Assembly (NCBI GenBank): GCA_047636495.1
Contig: JBLILH010000008.1
Location: forward strand, 41,544 to 105,543
Direction: 5' to 3'
Length of the DNA stretch: 64,000 nucleotides
Origin: Endobugula sp047636495
GTDB lineage: Bacteria > Pseudomonadota > Gammaproteobacteria > Pseudomonadales > Cellvibrionaceae
The first letter of the stretch is position 1; the number at the start of each line of letters is the position of its first letter. The notes under the pieces were generated by a model. That model worked only from the letters and a program-made list of their open reading frames with translations, ran no database searches and was not told the DNA's origin. Positions 1 through 9,561 of this stretch are shown piece after piece. Both the position numbers and the translations under genes were made by a program.

Positions 1-60
1 TGTCTTCGTGTTATTGATGGTATAAATGTAAACAGAGCTAGCAAGAGAATACTGCTAGTG

Positions 61-999
61 TTATCGGTGTGTACGATTAATATAGGCTGCTGGGTCAACT
101 GAACGACCATATTTATAGACTTCAAAGTGAACGTGTGGACCGGTAGAGCGACCTGTACTGCCCATTAACGCAATCACTTGGCCCTTCTTGACCACATCGC
201 CCACTTTTACCAAGTTCTTTTTATTGTGCGCATAGCGTGTTTGAAACCCACTGCCATGGTTAATTTTAATGGTTCCACCGTAGCCTGCTCGTTTGCCGGA
301 CTCGATAATAACACCCGAAGCAACCGCAACAATCTTGGACCCCATCTTACCAGCAAAATCAACGCCACTGTGCCAAGCAACTTTACCGGTAAAAGGATCG
401 GTACGTCGACCGAACCGTGAAGACATCCAACCTTTCAATACTGGACGACCCGCCACAAATACATCTTTTTGAAAACTCCGGTCAACCATGAGAGATTCTA
501 GCGTTTCGAGCTGCTGTTCTCTATCATCAATTTTGTCTGCCAAATTATTAATAAGCTCAATAAACTGAGGTGGCGAATGAGCGTCACCCAAGGTGTCGGT
601 TTCTGGCCCACCGACAGCGGGTTGCTGGTTGAAATCAAACTCGCCATTATCCAAGTCTGCCATATTGGTGAGGCGCTCACCTAGAGCATCAATTCTTACT
701 AGGCGGCCTTGCAGCTCTGCCATCCTTAATGTCATTGCGGATAAGGTATCTTTAGACTGTTTTTTGACATCGTCTAATGTTTGCTGCTGCTCAGCGAGCG
801 TTTCTTCCCACGCTTGACTGGCCATATCGGTCATCAAGCTGTCTTCTGCAATTTTATTCGACTCATGGCCGAGATAAACGCCTGCACTCAAAGGAAGACC
901 AATAAAACAAAGAGACAGCAACGCACGAGTCCAACCGGCTAGGGTGAACTGTCGTGTGTTGCCTGTACTGTTAACTACTATTACTTTCACTGTATTCAC
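61..999 (-). CDS. M23 family metallopeptidase, membrane-anchored
   Basis: Likely murein endopeptidase or regulator of murein cleavage, anchored in the inner membrane and acting in the periplasm. One N-terminal membrane segment (about residues 25-44) is followed by a Gln/Lys-rich probable coiled coil (about 60-100) and a C-terminal LytM/M23 domain. The zinc ligands are visible: H210 and D214 in HSGVD, and H289/H291 in HVH, so it should be active rather than a degenerate EnvC/NlpD-type activator. It lies downstream of lpxC on the same strand, where related genomes carry an M23 or SecM gene before secA; secA is not in the window. Exact subfamily is uncertain. Confidence 0.88.
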   Translation of the reverse strand: MNTVKVIVVNSTGNTRQFTLAGWTRALLSLCFIGLPLSAGVYLGHESNKIAEDSLMTDMASQAWEETLAEQQQTLDDVKKQSKDTLSAMTLRMAELQGRLVRIDALGERLTNMADLDNGEFDFNQQPAVGGPETDTLGDAHSPPQFIELINNLADKIDDREQQLETLESLMVDRSFQKDVFVAGRPVLKGWMSSRFGRRTDPFTGKVAWHSGVDFAGKMGSKIVAVASGVIIESGKRAGYGGTIKINHGSGFQTRYAHNKKNLVKVGDVVKKGQVIALMGSTGRSTGPHVHFEVYKYGRSVDPAAYINRTHR

Positions 1000-1223
1000 A
1001 TTACATTTTATGGGTGAAATTTAATAAGTTATGTCTCTGCCTGTATAGACAATCATCTGTATTGAGTATAGGACGATTTGACACTTGTGCCCGAATAACA
1101 AACCATTTTCATCGTTTTAGGGTTAATTTCTTAATATATCCCATTTCACTGACAAAAAAAAGCGTTCATAGGAACACCTAATTAATCTGGAGCAACCTTC
1201 ATTCATTAGTCAACAGATTAACA

Positions 1224-2135
1224 TTAGACAGAAAGAATAGGCTTAACATAAGAAATAGGGGCTACGCTATCATCTTCAAATGTCACCACTTCCCACGCGT
1301 CGGATTGCGAAATCAGCTCTCTTAGTGATTTATTATTCAGTGCATGACCTGATTTGTGGGCGCGGAATTCACCAATTAGGCTATTGCCCAACAGATAAAG
1401 ATCTCCGATAGCATCCAGCACCTTGTGTTTCACAAATTCGTCTTCGTAACGTAGACCGTCCTCGTTGAGCACGCGAAAGTCATCCACGACTATCGCGTTA
1501 TCCATGCTACCGCCTTTGGCAAGCCCCTGGGAACGTAAGTATTCGATTTCGTGCATAAAGCCAAAGGTTCGTGCACGGCTGACTTCTTTAACAAAAGAAG
1601 TGCTAGAAAAATCGACCGACGCACTAAGAGCACGACCGTGAAAGGCGGGATGGTCAAAATCGATACTAAAGCTCACTTTAAATCCATCAAAAGGTAAAAA
1701 ACAGGCTGTTTTGTCGCCATCTTTTACGGATACTTCTTTTTTGATCCTGATAAACTTTTTAGGGGCTGTCTGCTCTAAAATACCAGCAGATTGAATAAGG
1801 AAAACAAAAGGGCCTGCACTGCCATCCATAATAGGCACTTCTGGTGCACTCACCTCGACAATTGCGTTGTCAATTCCCATACCCGCCATAGCCGACAGTA
1901 GGTGCTCCACAGTAGAGACTTTAACGTCGCCGCGCACAAGCGATGTCGACAAAGTTGTGTCTCCCACATTTTCAGCTTTCGCGGGAATATCAACAACTGG
2001 ATTCAAATCTACGCGGCGAAAGACAATACCGTGATCTTCGGGGGCAGGCTTTAAACATAAATACACTTTATCGCCGGTATGCAAACCAACACCGGTGGCT
2101 TGTATTTCATTTTTTAATGTTCGTTGGCGTATCAT
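1224..2135 (-). CDS. lpxC: UDP-3-O-acyl-N-acetylglucosamine deacetylase
   Basis: Catalyses the first committed step of lipid A synthesis, a zinc-dependent deacetylation in the cytoplasm. At 303 residues it has the usual family length. The zinc-ligand signatures are present: STVEHLLSA with H78 and, near residue 230, KHKVLDAIGD carrying the His and Asp ligands. It lies between ftsZ and the M23 peptidase, the usual place at the end of the dcw cluster. A 480-bp gap separates it from ftsZ, and a candidate -10 (TATACT, 2165-2170) with a weak -35 (TTGTGA, 2186-2191, 15-bp spacer) suggests its own promoter. In enterobacteria LpxC is controlled by FtsH proteolysis; this sequence alone does not show that here. 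Confidence 0.97.
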   Translation of the reverse strand: MIRQRTLKNEIQATGVGLHTGDKVYLCLKPAPEDHGIVFRRVDLNPVVDIPAKAENVGDTTLSTSLVRGDVKVSTVEHLLSAMAGMGIDNAIVEVSAPEVPIMDGSAGPFVFLIQSAGILEQTAPKKFIRIKKEVSVKDGDKTACFLPFDGFKVSFSIDFDHPAFHGRALSASVDFSSTSFVKEVSRARTFGFMHEIEYLRSQGLAKGGSMDNAIVVDDFRVLNEDGLRYEDEFVKHKVLDAIGDLYLLGNSLIGEFRAHKSGHALNNKSLRELISQSDAWEVVTFEDDSVAPISYVKPILSV

Positions 2136-2616
2136 CGTGAATTCTAGCCCTTAAGTAAATCATAAGTATAGCGTTTTCAAATAGATCACAACCTACACGC
2201 TAAAAAGGGGGCGGATCATAACAGTATTCATCGTCAAGCTCTATATTATTCGCTGGTAAACGCAGCACATCACTCGTTAATAACAACCACTTCTCACCTT
2301 CCTAAGGGGAAAAGAAACATGTGAAGTGGCAGTAGATACCGCGTTTTTTCATAACTTTCTTATAAATAGTAGCTATATCTATATAAGTGGCTTCAGATAA
2401 ACTTTTGTCATCGCTGTTGTGAGTAAATCTGTCTAATGACAACTCAATAAAACAGACATACAAGCCATGTTATCAATCATCACGATTGGGCCACGATATA
2501 ATATCAGCCCAGTAATAGTGCCATCACATAGGTGCCATTTTTTGTACGCTCATTACAGACCCATACATTTCTATTAAGTTCCTTACGAAATCTATTATGT
2601 TATAAAAACCCAACCG
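2136..2616. other. ftsZ-lpxC intergenic region
   Basis: No credible coding region in 480 bp. It holds the candidate lpxC promoter near 2165-2191. It also holds an inverted repeat at 2287-2329, with outer arms CCACTTC/GAAGTGG and a small inner CCTT/AAGG stem. Read on the minus strand, the repeat is followed by TTGTTATT, so it could be a weak ftsZ terminator. The rest is AT-rich with no recognised signal. Confidence 0.4.
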
Positions 2617-3768
2617 TTAATCAGCCTGATTTCTCAAAAAAGCAGGAATATCTAGATATTCAAAATCTTTGTCTGATATTGGGTGATCAGCTTCTACTGC
2701 AGCAGTCGGCGTATTGCGCATTATCGTAGGCCTATCCAAATCACTATAGTTGATTGATTGAGGCTTACGGGTATTGTTCACGGCTAATTCGGGCGCTTTT
2801 TTCAGGATTTGCATATCCTGTAAACCGGTCGCAACAACCGTTACCCGAATCTCATCACTAAGCTCTGGATCAATTACTGTGCCCACAACGACGGTTGCAT
2901 CGGCGGCAGCAAACTCTTCAATGGTTTTGCCGACTTCATTAAAGTCGCCAAGGGACAGATCTAGGCCCGCGGTGATGTTAACTAAAATACCACGCGCACC
3001 CTGAAGATTAACGCCTTCAAGTAATGGGCTTTTAATTGCTGCCTCTGCCGCTTCACGAGCACGACCTTCGCCTGAGGCAGATCCGCTACCCATCATTGCC
3101 ATACCCATTTCAGACATCACCGTTTTAACATCGGCGAAATCGACGTTGATCATGCCAGGACGCATAATAAGATCTGCAATACCTTGTACTGCGCCAAGTA
3201 ATACATCGTTGGCAGATTTAAATGCTTCAATCAGGGTAGCGCCAGCACCTAAGACTGCCAATAAACGTTCATTAGGGATTGTGATTAACGAATCAACATG
3301 TTGTTGTAATTCTAGAATGCCCTCGTCGGCTATTGCCATACGCTTTTTGCCTTCAAACGGAAATGGCTTAGTCACAACAGCTACCGTTAAAATGCCTAAT
3401 TCTTTTGCGACTTCAGCCACTACAGGCGCAGCACCCGTACCTGTACCGCCACCCATACCAGCGGTAATAAACACCATGTCAGCACCCTGCAGCACTTCCG
3501 CAATACGCTCTCTATCATCAATAGCCGATTGACGACCTACTGCTGGATTAGCTCCAGCACCTAGGCCTTTAGTCATATCACCACCTAGTTGCAAGGCGGT
3601 ACGAGCATCAACATCACGCAATGCTTGAGCATCGGTATTAGCACATACAAACTCAACACCTTCAACATTTGATTCCATCATATGACGAACAGCGTTACCG
3701 CCACCGCCACCGACACCAACCACTTTAATTACTGCGTTTTGTGGCATATTTTCTACTAATTCAAACAT
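2617..3768 (-). CDS. ftsZ: Cell division GTPase FtsZ
   Basis: Tubulin-like GTPase that polymerises into the division ring at midcell. The 383-residue protein has the glycine-rich nucleotide loop near residues 18-24, the tubulin signature GGGTGTG at about 106-112, and the T7-loop region NVDFADVKTVM. The C-terminal tail ends in a conserved-type peptide (DIPAFLRNQAD) used to bind FtsA and ZipA. It is 69 bp downstream of ftsA on the same strand and is the last division gene of the cluster. The linker before the tail is short, as in other gammaproteobacteria. No anomaly is seen. Confidence 0.98.
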   Translation of the reverse strand: MFELVENMPQNAVIKVVGVGGGGGNAVRHMMESNVEGVEFVCANTDAQALRDVDARTALQLGGDMTKGLGAGANPAVGRQSAIDDRERIAEVLQGADMVFITAGMGGGTGTGAAPVVAEVAKELGILTVAVVTKPFPFEGKKRMAIADEGILELQQHVDSLITIPNERLLAVLGAGATLIEAFKSANDVLLGAVQGIADLIMRPGMINVDFADVKTVMSEMGMAMMGSGSASGEGRAREAAEAAIKSPLLEGVNLQGARGILVNITAGLDLSLGDFNEVGKTIEEFAAADATVVVGTVIDPELSDEIRVTVVATGLQDMQILKKAPELAVNNTRKPQSINYSDLDRPTIMRNTPTAAVEADHPISDKDFEYLDIPAFLRNQAD

Positions 3769-3837
3769 GGCATTTCCCCTTTTTTTAAATACTTAAATGA
3801 TTTTCAAATTAAATAAACAATCTTTTTATAACGCTAC

Positions 3838-5067
3838 TTAAGAGCCGCCCTGAAACCAACGCTTTACTTGCTGAAAAACAGTTAGCTTACTTTCTTTGTA
3901 AACTGTACGGCCATTTTGATGACGCTTTTGTGCGTAATGTAATAAGCCAACACCTGTCGAATAAATAGGGTTGCTCACTATGTCCGACAAGCCTTTAACG
4001 TGCTGAGGCGAACCTAAGCGAACGGGCATATGAAATATTTCTTCAGCCAGTTCAACCACACCTTCCATTTTTGACGTACCACCAGTGAGTACGATACCCG
4101 CTGCCATTAAGTCTTCGAAGCCACTTCGACGTAACTCGGCTTGAACCAATGTAAATAATTCGTCATAACGCGGCTCAACCACTTCAGCAAGTGACTGGCG
4201 CGCCAACGCGCGCGCTGGACGCTCGCCAATACTAGGTACCTGTATCGTTTCATCGACGCCGGTCAGCTTGGCTAGAGCACAGGCATATTTAATTTTAATA
4301 TCTTCAGCGTGCAATGTAGGTGTACGTAATGCCATCGCTATGTCATTCGTCACCTGATCGCCCGCAATAGGGATGACACCAGTATGGCGAATAGCACCGT
4401 CGATAAAAATAGCGATGTCTGTTGTGCCTCCACCAATGTCAACCATACAGACACCGAGTTCTTTTTCGTCTTCGGTCAGCACTGCATAACTTGACGCAAG
4501 CTGTTCTAAAATAATATCTTCGACATCCAAGCCACAACGACGAATGCATTTCTCGATATTTTGTGCAGCATTAACCGCGCAAGTAACCAGATGGACTTTT
4601 GCTTCCAATCTAACACCTGACATCCCTAAAGGTTCTTTGACGCCTTCTTGACTATCAATCAAATATTCTTGAGGTAAAATATGTAGCACCTGCTGATCTG
4701 CAGGAATCGCGACCGCTTGTGCTGCGTCAATCACTCGATCGATATCTTGACTAAAGACTTCACGATCTTTAATGGCGACGATGCCATGAGAGTTCATACT
4801 ACTAATATGGCTACCCGCAATACCAGCATAAACTGAATTAATCTCACAACCCGCCATCAGCTCGGCTTCTTCTATTGCCCGCTGAATAGACTGTACTGTC
4901 GACTCAATATTGACTACTACGCCTTTTTTTAGGCCAGTGGAACGATGAGAACCAATACCGATAATTTCTAGCTCGCCACTACTGGTGAGTTCTCCGACAA
5001 TGGCAACCACTTTAGATGTTCCAATATCCAAACCGACGATCAAATTATTTTCATTCTGTTGCGACAT
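3838..5067 (-). CDS. ftsA: Cell division protein FtsA
   Basis: Actin-like ATPase that tethers FtsZ filaments to the inner membrane. It shows the phosphate-1 loop (VGLDIGTSKV) near the N-terminus, the DIGGGTTDIAIF motif in the middle and the adenosine motif GGTSKMEG. The C-terminus (FQQVKRWFQGG) is the expected amphipathic membrane-targeting helix. I place the start at 5067, because a GGGGG/GAGG ribosome-binding region lies just upstream. A start at 5097 would add ten residues and overlap ftsQ. With the shorter start the two genes are 4 bp apart, which fits translational coupling. Confidence 0.96.
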   Translation of the reverse strand: MSQQNENNLIVGLDIGTSKVVAIVGELTSSGELEIIGIGSHRSTGLKKGVVVNIESTVQSIQRAIEEAELMAGCEINSVYAGIAGSHISSMNSHGIVAIKDREVFSQDIDRVIDAAQAVAIPADQQVLHILPQEYLIDSQEGVKEPLGMSGVRLEAKVHLVTCAVNAAQNIEKCIRRCGLDVEDIILEQLASSYAVLTEDEKELGVCMVDIGGGTTDIAIFIDGAIRHTGVIPIAGDQVTNDIAMALRTPTLHAEDIKIKYACALAKLTGVDETIQVPSIGERPARALARQSLAEVVEPRYDELFTLVQAELRRSGFEDLMAAGIVLTGGTSKMEGVVELAEEIFHMPVRLGSPQHVKGLSDIVSNPIYSTGVGLLHYAQKRHQNGRTVYKESKLTVFQQVKRWFQGGS

Positions 5068-5071
5068 TCCT

Positions 5072-5971
5072 CTACCCCCTTGCATACTGTTTTTCACCGA
5101 CTAAACGCTGTCTTACCTTGAGATGAATTGCTGAACTATTTTTCACAACTTTTTCTACACCATTAAGTGACGAGCGATCTAACACCGAATCCTTTATCTT
5201 CATCGCATCCCCGATCCATTTTACGGCTACTCCGTTGGTGTAACGCAAATCAATAGAAACTATTGGCATGCCTGCATCTAAAGTTTTTGATTGCAGAAGA
5301 GACGTGAAACGCTGTATTTTTTTGTGCATATCAACACGTCCTATAACTATTTCCCAATGGTTTGAAAGTGCTAACCTCCATACTCCTCGATTATTTTTCT
5401 CTAATCGGCTAATGAACAGATTATAAGGTTGGAGTGTATTGGCGAGTAAAGAGTACTGCTGCATAATAACGTCTGAATCTTGCTTCTCTCCCATTAATGT
5501 AGATAAGTTAAGCAGGCCATTATCATTTTCTACAAAAATAATTTCTCCTCTCACATTAACAAAACCACTATTACCCCAACGCGCAATGGGTATTTGTTCG
5601 CGAACTATAATTTCCAGTTGATCGGGCCATCGACGACTAAGATCTACACCATCTATCCAAGGTATTGATTCAAGCGACTCTTTGATACGGCTAATGTTTT
5701 CACCAATAAAACTTCCACCCATCATAGTGCGAACAGTATGGGTCATCAGTTCTTGCGAGACATGATTAAACTCACTTTTCATCGTAATATTGGCAATGGG
5801 TCTATTTAAAAAATCTTGTGCCAACTGCATTCCATAAAAACCCGTCACACCTATTGTAAAAATACTCACGCTTGCCACTATAAATAAACGACATATATGC
5901 CACACTTTATTAAACGGAAAAAAATTAACTATTGTTTCTTTTTTATGCGTTCGTCGGTTTGTTTTAGTCAT
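5072..5971 (-). CDS. ftsQ: Cell division protein FtsQ
   Basis: Bitopic inner-membrane division protein that recruits FtsB/FtsL and the septal synthase. A short basic cytoplasmic tail is followed by one membrane segment (about residues 30-50). A POTRA domain comes next (about 60-135, including SIPWIDGVDLSRRWPDQLEI), then the FtsQ beta domain. Its 299 residues are near family length. It lies between ddlB and ftsA, with 4-bp gaps on both sides, exactly as in the classical dcw order. Sequence conservation is low, as usual for FtsQ, so the call rests on both domain pattern and position. Confidence 0.94.
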   Translation of the reverse strand: MTKTNRRTHKKETIVNFFPFNKVWHICRLFIVASVSIFTIGVTGFYGMQLAQDFLNRPIANITMKSEFNHVSQELMTHTVRTMMGGSFIGENISRIKESLESIPWIDGVDLSRRWPDQLEIIVREQIPIARWGNSGFVNVRGEIIFVENDNGLLNLSTLMGEKQDSDVIMQQYSLLANTLQPYNLFISRLEKNNRGVWRLALSNHWEIVIGRVDMHKKIQRFTSLLQSKTLDAGMPIVSIDLRYTNGVAVKWIGDAMKIKDSVLDRSSLNGVEKVVKNSSAIHLKVRQRLVGEKQYARG

Positions 5972-5975
5972 AATT

Positions 5976-6926
5976 CTATACTTTTTTATTGCTTGCTAAC
6001 GGTTTAATGATTTCGCCAATTAATGCATCAAAAGAGTAGCCCGCAGCTTTTGCAGCCATAGGCACTAAACTATGACTTGTCATACCTGGCACGGTATTAA
6101 CTTCTAAAACATTAAATTTGCCATTCTCATCAACCATAATATCTACGCGACCCCAACCTTCGCACTGCAAGCTATTAAACGCGGCTAAAGCCAACTCACT
6201 AATATCTTGTTCTTCTTGTTCACTCAAGCCACATGGACAAATATAACGTGTGTCGTTATCGATATACTTGGCATCATAATCATAAAACACACGATCCGTT
6301 TCTAACTTAATGACGGGCAGCACCTCACCATTGATGATGGCCACCGTATACTCGTCACCCCTCAATACCTTTTCAGCAAACACTGCGGTGTCGTATTGAG
6401 CAGCATGAACATAAGCTGCCTGCAATTCTTCTGCACTATAGGCAAGTCCCATACCGATACTAGAGCCTTCGTGCGCAGGCTTAACCATGGCACTGCCACC
6501 CAAATATTTTATGGCTTCACTAAAATCTGTTTGGTTATTTAATACCACAAAAGGTGATGTAGCGATGGCAACACCTAACCATAGCTGCTTGCTTAACACT
6601 TTATTCATCGCCAATGCAGACGACTGGGTGTCACTGCCTGTGTAAGGGATACCCATAATGTCTAGTAGTGCTTGTAATCGACCATCTTCTCCAATGCCAC
6701 CGTGTAGAACAATAACTGCTGCATTAATTTTAGCTTGAGAAATCTGCTCAACAACATACTTTCCTAGATCAATAGTAACCGCATCCACACCCATCGTTAT
6801 TAATGCATTAAAAACTGCCTTGCCGCCTTCTAAAGAGACTTCTCGTTCGGCTGAAACTCCTCCGAACAATACGCCAACACGGCCCATTTTTGAATAATTT
6901 TCTGTGGCAGTTTTTTTGTTTTTCAT
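5976..6926 (-). CDS. ddlB: D-alanine--D-alanine ligase
   Basis: Joins two D-alanines, using ATP, to make the dipeptide that MurF adds to the murein precursor. The N-terminal motif VGVLFGGVSAEREVSLEGG, the ATP-grasp core and the C-terminal LEVNTVPGMTSHS metal and substrate loop are all present. It is 316 residues long. The start gives an N-terminal extension of about 15 Lys/Thr-rich residues before the conserved GRVGVLFGG; an internal ATG just before that motif (codon 14) is a possible alternative. It sits between murC and ftsQ as expected. Confidence 0.97.
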   Translation of the reverse strand: MKNKKTATENYSKMGRVGVLFGGVSAEREVSLEGGKAVFNALITMGVDAVTIDLGKYVVEQISQAKINAAVIVLHGGIGEDGRLQALLDIMGIPYTGSDTQSSALAMNKVLSKQLWLGVAIATSPFVVLNNQTDFSEAIKYLGGSAMVKPAHEGSSIGMGLAYSAEELQAAYVHAAQYDTAVFAEKVLRGDEYTVAIINGEVLPVIKLETDRVFYDYDAKYIDNDTRYICPCGLSEQEEQDISELALAAFNSLQCEGWGRVDIMVDENGKFNVLEVNTVPGMTSHSLVPMAAKAAGYSFDALIGEIIKPLASNKKV

Positions 6927-6983
6927 TGTTTCTTTATGGCTCTATTATAGGATCAATTTATTTTTACTAAAAAACCACACTGT

Positions 6984-8438
6984 TTATAACAATTTGCGCT
7001 TCGCTAACTCTGCGGCTAATCCGCCCACGTTACCAGCGCCTTGGGTCATGACAATATCGTTGGGCATAACCACTTCTTTGACGATGGCGGGTACGCCTTC
7101 CACGCCTTCTACAAAAATCGGATCCACTTTCCCTCGGTTGCGAATACTCCGGCTTAGATGGCGTCCGTCAGCGCCGACAATGAGTTCTTCTCCTGCTGAG
7201 TAAACATCTAAAAGAATGAGCACATCGACTTTTGATAATACGTCAATAAAATCTTCGTATAAGTCACGTGTACGGGAATAACGATGTGGCTGGTAGATCA
7301 TCACTAATCGCCGGCCGGGCCATCCCGCTCTAACAGCTTGAATAGTCGCGTCAACTTCTCTCGGATGATGGCCATAATCGTCAACGAGCATCGCCGTACC
7401 ACCACGCTCGATGTCAACACTATTAACATGAGTGACGGGGTACTCTCCATAAATCTGAAATCTGCGACCTACGCCTTCAAAACCTGATAGACCTCTTTGA
7501 ATAGCGTCTATCGACACATTCTCATCAGTTGCAATTGCCACGGCGGCCAAAGCATTCAACACATTGTGGTTACCGGGCATATTTAAATTGATATCAATGT
7601 GTTTCACTTCACTAAACCGATGACTTTCGACACGAAAATGCGTCTGAGTTTTATTTTGGTCTACGGCGAACGCACGGTAATCATTGCCTTCATTAAAACC
7701 GTAAGTGATCACTTGACGAGAAATATATGGGAGTAACTCTTGTATCACTGGGTCATCACCACACGCCACTAATAAACCGTAAAACGGTAAGTTGTGAATA
7801 AACTCAATAAAGGTTTTTTTCAGCCGTGAAAAATCACCCTCATAAGTATCCATATGATCTGCATCAATATTGGTAATAACAGCCACCATCGGTTGCAGAT
7901 GCAGAAATGAGGCATCACTTTCATCTGCTTCTGCTATCAAATAGTGACTGGTGCCCAGCTTGGCATTACTCCCAGTGCTGTTAACCAAGCCCCCAATCAC
8001 AAATGTAGGGTCTAGACCTTCCGCAGCAAAAATAGAGGTAATCAAACTTGTCGTGGTGGTTTTACCATGCGTGCCTGCCACCGCAATACCATGTCTATAA
8101 CGCATCAGCTCAGCCAACATTTCTGCCCGGCGAACCACAGGAATACGATGTGTGCGTGCACTAACAATTTCAGGATTGTCTTCGTCAACCGCACTCGAGT
8201 TAACAATCACATCAGCGCCGATAACGTTGTCCATACGATGTCCAATAAACACCTCGGCACCCATAGACTGCAAACGATCCACCACTGCGGAACCCCGCAG
8301 ATCGGAACCCGAAATGGTGTAACCTTGATTTAATAATACCTCGGCGATACCACTCATTCCTGCACCACCGATTCCAATAAAGTGAATGCGTTTAATACGG
8401 CGCATCTCTGGCACACAAAAATTAATGTTAGGTTGCAT
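6984..8438 (-). CDS. murC: UDP-N-acetylmuramate--L-alanine ligase
   Basis: Adds L-alanine to UDP-MurNAc, the first peptide step of murein precursor synthesis in the cytoplasm. The protein (484 residues) begins with a Rossmann-like motif (HFIGIGGAGMSGIAEVL). It carries the Mur ligase ATP loop (AGTHGKTTTTS) and the central-domain signature around IAEADESDASFL. The C-terminal domain contains YGHHP. Its start overlaps the end of murG by 11 bp, which indicates operon expression. Length and motifs are normal. Confidence 0.98.
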   Translation of the reverse strand: MQPNINFCVPEMRRIKRIHFIGIGGAGMSGIAEVLLNQGYTISGSDLRGSAVVDRLQSMGAEVFIGHRMDNVIGADVIVNSSAVDEDNPEIVSARTHRIPVVRRAEMLAELMRYRHGIAVAGTHGKTTTTSLITSIFAAEGLDPTFVIGGLVNSTGSNAKLGTSHYLIAEADESDASFLHLQPMVAVITNIDADHMDTYEGDFSRLKKTFIEFIHNLPFYGLLVACGDDPVIQELLPYISRQVITYGFNEGNDYRAFAVDQNKTQTHFRVESHRFSEVKHIDINLNMPGNHNVLNALAAVAIATDENVSIDAIQRGLSGFEGVGRRFQIYGEYPVTHVNSVDIERGGTAMLVDDYGHHPREVDATIQAVRAGWPGRRLVMIYQPHRYSRTRDLYEDFIDVLSKVDVLILLDVYSAGEELIVGADGRHLSRSIRNRGKVDPIFVEGVEGVPAIVKEVVMPNDIVMTQGAGNVGGLAAELAKRKLL

Positions 8439-9561
8439 GTCTTATCTCCTTTGCTGACGCGGTACAGAGCGCTTCACAATAAGCCACGACATGATCTGTC
8501 GCCTTAGGTAAAGCCAGGTGTTGTAATTCTATTTTCATATGTAATAATTTTTGATTATCATTGACAAGTGTCATAAGGCATTCGCTTAGAGACTCATCAG
8601 TTAAATTTTTCTGTTCAACCAATAATGCTGCGTTGTTATTTACTAGCCACTTCGCATTATGGTATTGATGATTATCAATCGCTGATGGCAATGGAATAAA
8701 AATAGCAGGAACACCTGCAATAGCCACTTCACTCACCGTTAATGCACCCGCTCGACAAATAATAACGTCAGCCCAAGCATATGCAGCCGCAACATCATCA
8801 ATAAACTCATCTACTTTTGCCGCCACATTTAACGTCTTATAGTCTTCGTTAACACGATTCTGCTTACCTTTTCCGGTTTGATGCCAAACATCTACCACTA
8901 ACAATGCGCTGTCTTTGCGTGTTAATTTAGACGTAAGTGCAAATGCACTCGGCGCAATATCATTAATGGCTTTAGCGCCTAAACTGCCCCCCATGACCAA
9001 CACATGTAGTGTTTTTTTCGGAGCATCATTTGATTGCTTAGTATTATTTAAATCTGTAATTTCTGAGCGAATCGGATTACCCACGTGTATTCCATTGACT
9101 AAGGTGTTTGGAAAAGCCTCTAAGGTTTGATGCGATAGTTTGCTGAGTAACTTATTGGTGCTGCCTGCTATAGAATTTTGTTCGTGAATGATCAGTTTTT
9201 TGCCCAATAACCGAGCGGCAATACCACCCGGCGCAGCAACAAAACCACCAAACCCAATAACCACGGTAGATCGTGTTTGGCGGATCACCTGTATCGCTTG
9301 AAAAATTGAGCGTATTAACAGCAATGGCACGATCATTTTTTGTAGCCAATTTTTTCCTCGAAAACCTTTTATCGTTATGGTGTGTAGTGGAATATTTTCA
9401 GCAGGCACAATAGCTGACTCCATGCCGTGTAACGTACCCAACCAAGACACTGTGGCACCACGCTGGATTAATTTTTTAGCCACCGCCATCGCAGGAAAGA
9501 TATGACCGCCGGTACCGCCCGCCATAATCAAATAACTACAGGGATGTACTGAACTAACCAT
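8428..9561 (-). CDS. murG: Undecaprenyl-PP-MurNAc-pentapeptide GlcNAc transferase
   Basis: GT28 glycosyltransferase that converts lipid I to lipid II on the inner face of the cytoplasmic membrane. The N-terminal glycine-rich loop (MAGGTGGHIFPAMAVA) and the second loop (VMGGSLGAKAIN) are visible. So is the C-terminal nucleotide-sugar-binding region with CRAGALTVSE and a proline-rich PLPSAIDNHQ segment. It has 377 residues. Its start codon overlaps the ftsW stop by one base, and its end overlaps murC by 11 bp, so all three are probably co-translated. Confidence 0.97.
   Translation of the reverse strand: MVSSVHPCSYLIMAGGTGGHIFPAMAVAKKLIQRGATVSWLGTLHGMESAIVPAENIPLHTITIKGFRGKNWLQKMIVPLLLIRSIFQAIQVIRQTRSTVVIGFGGFVAAPGGIAARLLGKKLIIHEQNSIAGSTNKLLSKLSHQTLEAFPNTLVNGIHVGNPIRSEITDLNNTKQSNDAPKKTLHVLVMGGSLGAKAINDIAPSAFALTSKLTRKDSALLVVDVWHQTGKGKQNRVNEDYKTLNVAAKVDEFIDDVAAAYAWADVIICRAGALTVSEVAIAGVPAIFIPLPSAIDNHQYHNAKWLVNNNAALLVEQKNLTDESLSECLMTLVNDNQKLLHMKIELQHLALPKATDHVVAYCEALCTASAKEIRHAT

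Noticed and set aside
1..60. Small stem CTAGCA/TGCTAG after the M23 peptidase considered as a terminator
   Set aside because: Only six pairs, with a poor T-tract and close to the window edge; not reliable enough to list.
2532..2729. 65-codon ORF overlapping the ftsZ 3' end
   Set aside because: Overlaps the conserved ftsZ C-terminal peptide on the other strand and has no supporting signal.
3146..3532. 128-codon ORF on the plus strand inside ftsZ
   Set aside because: Antisense shadow of ftsZ; composition (Ala/Pro/Thr) follows the codon bias of the real gene.
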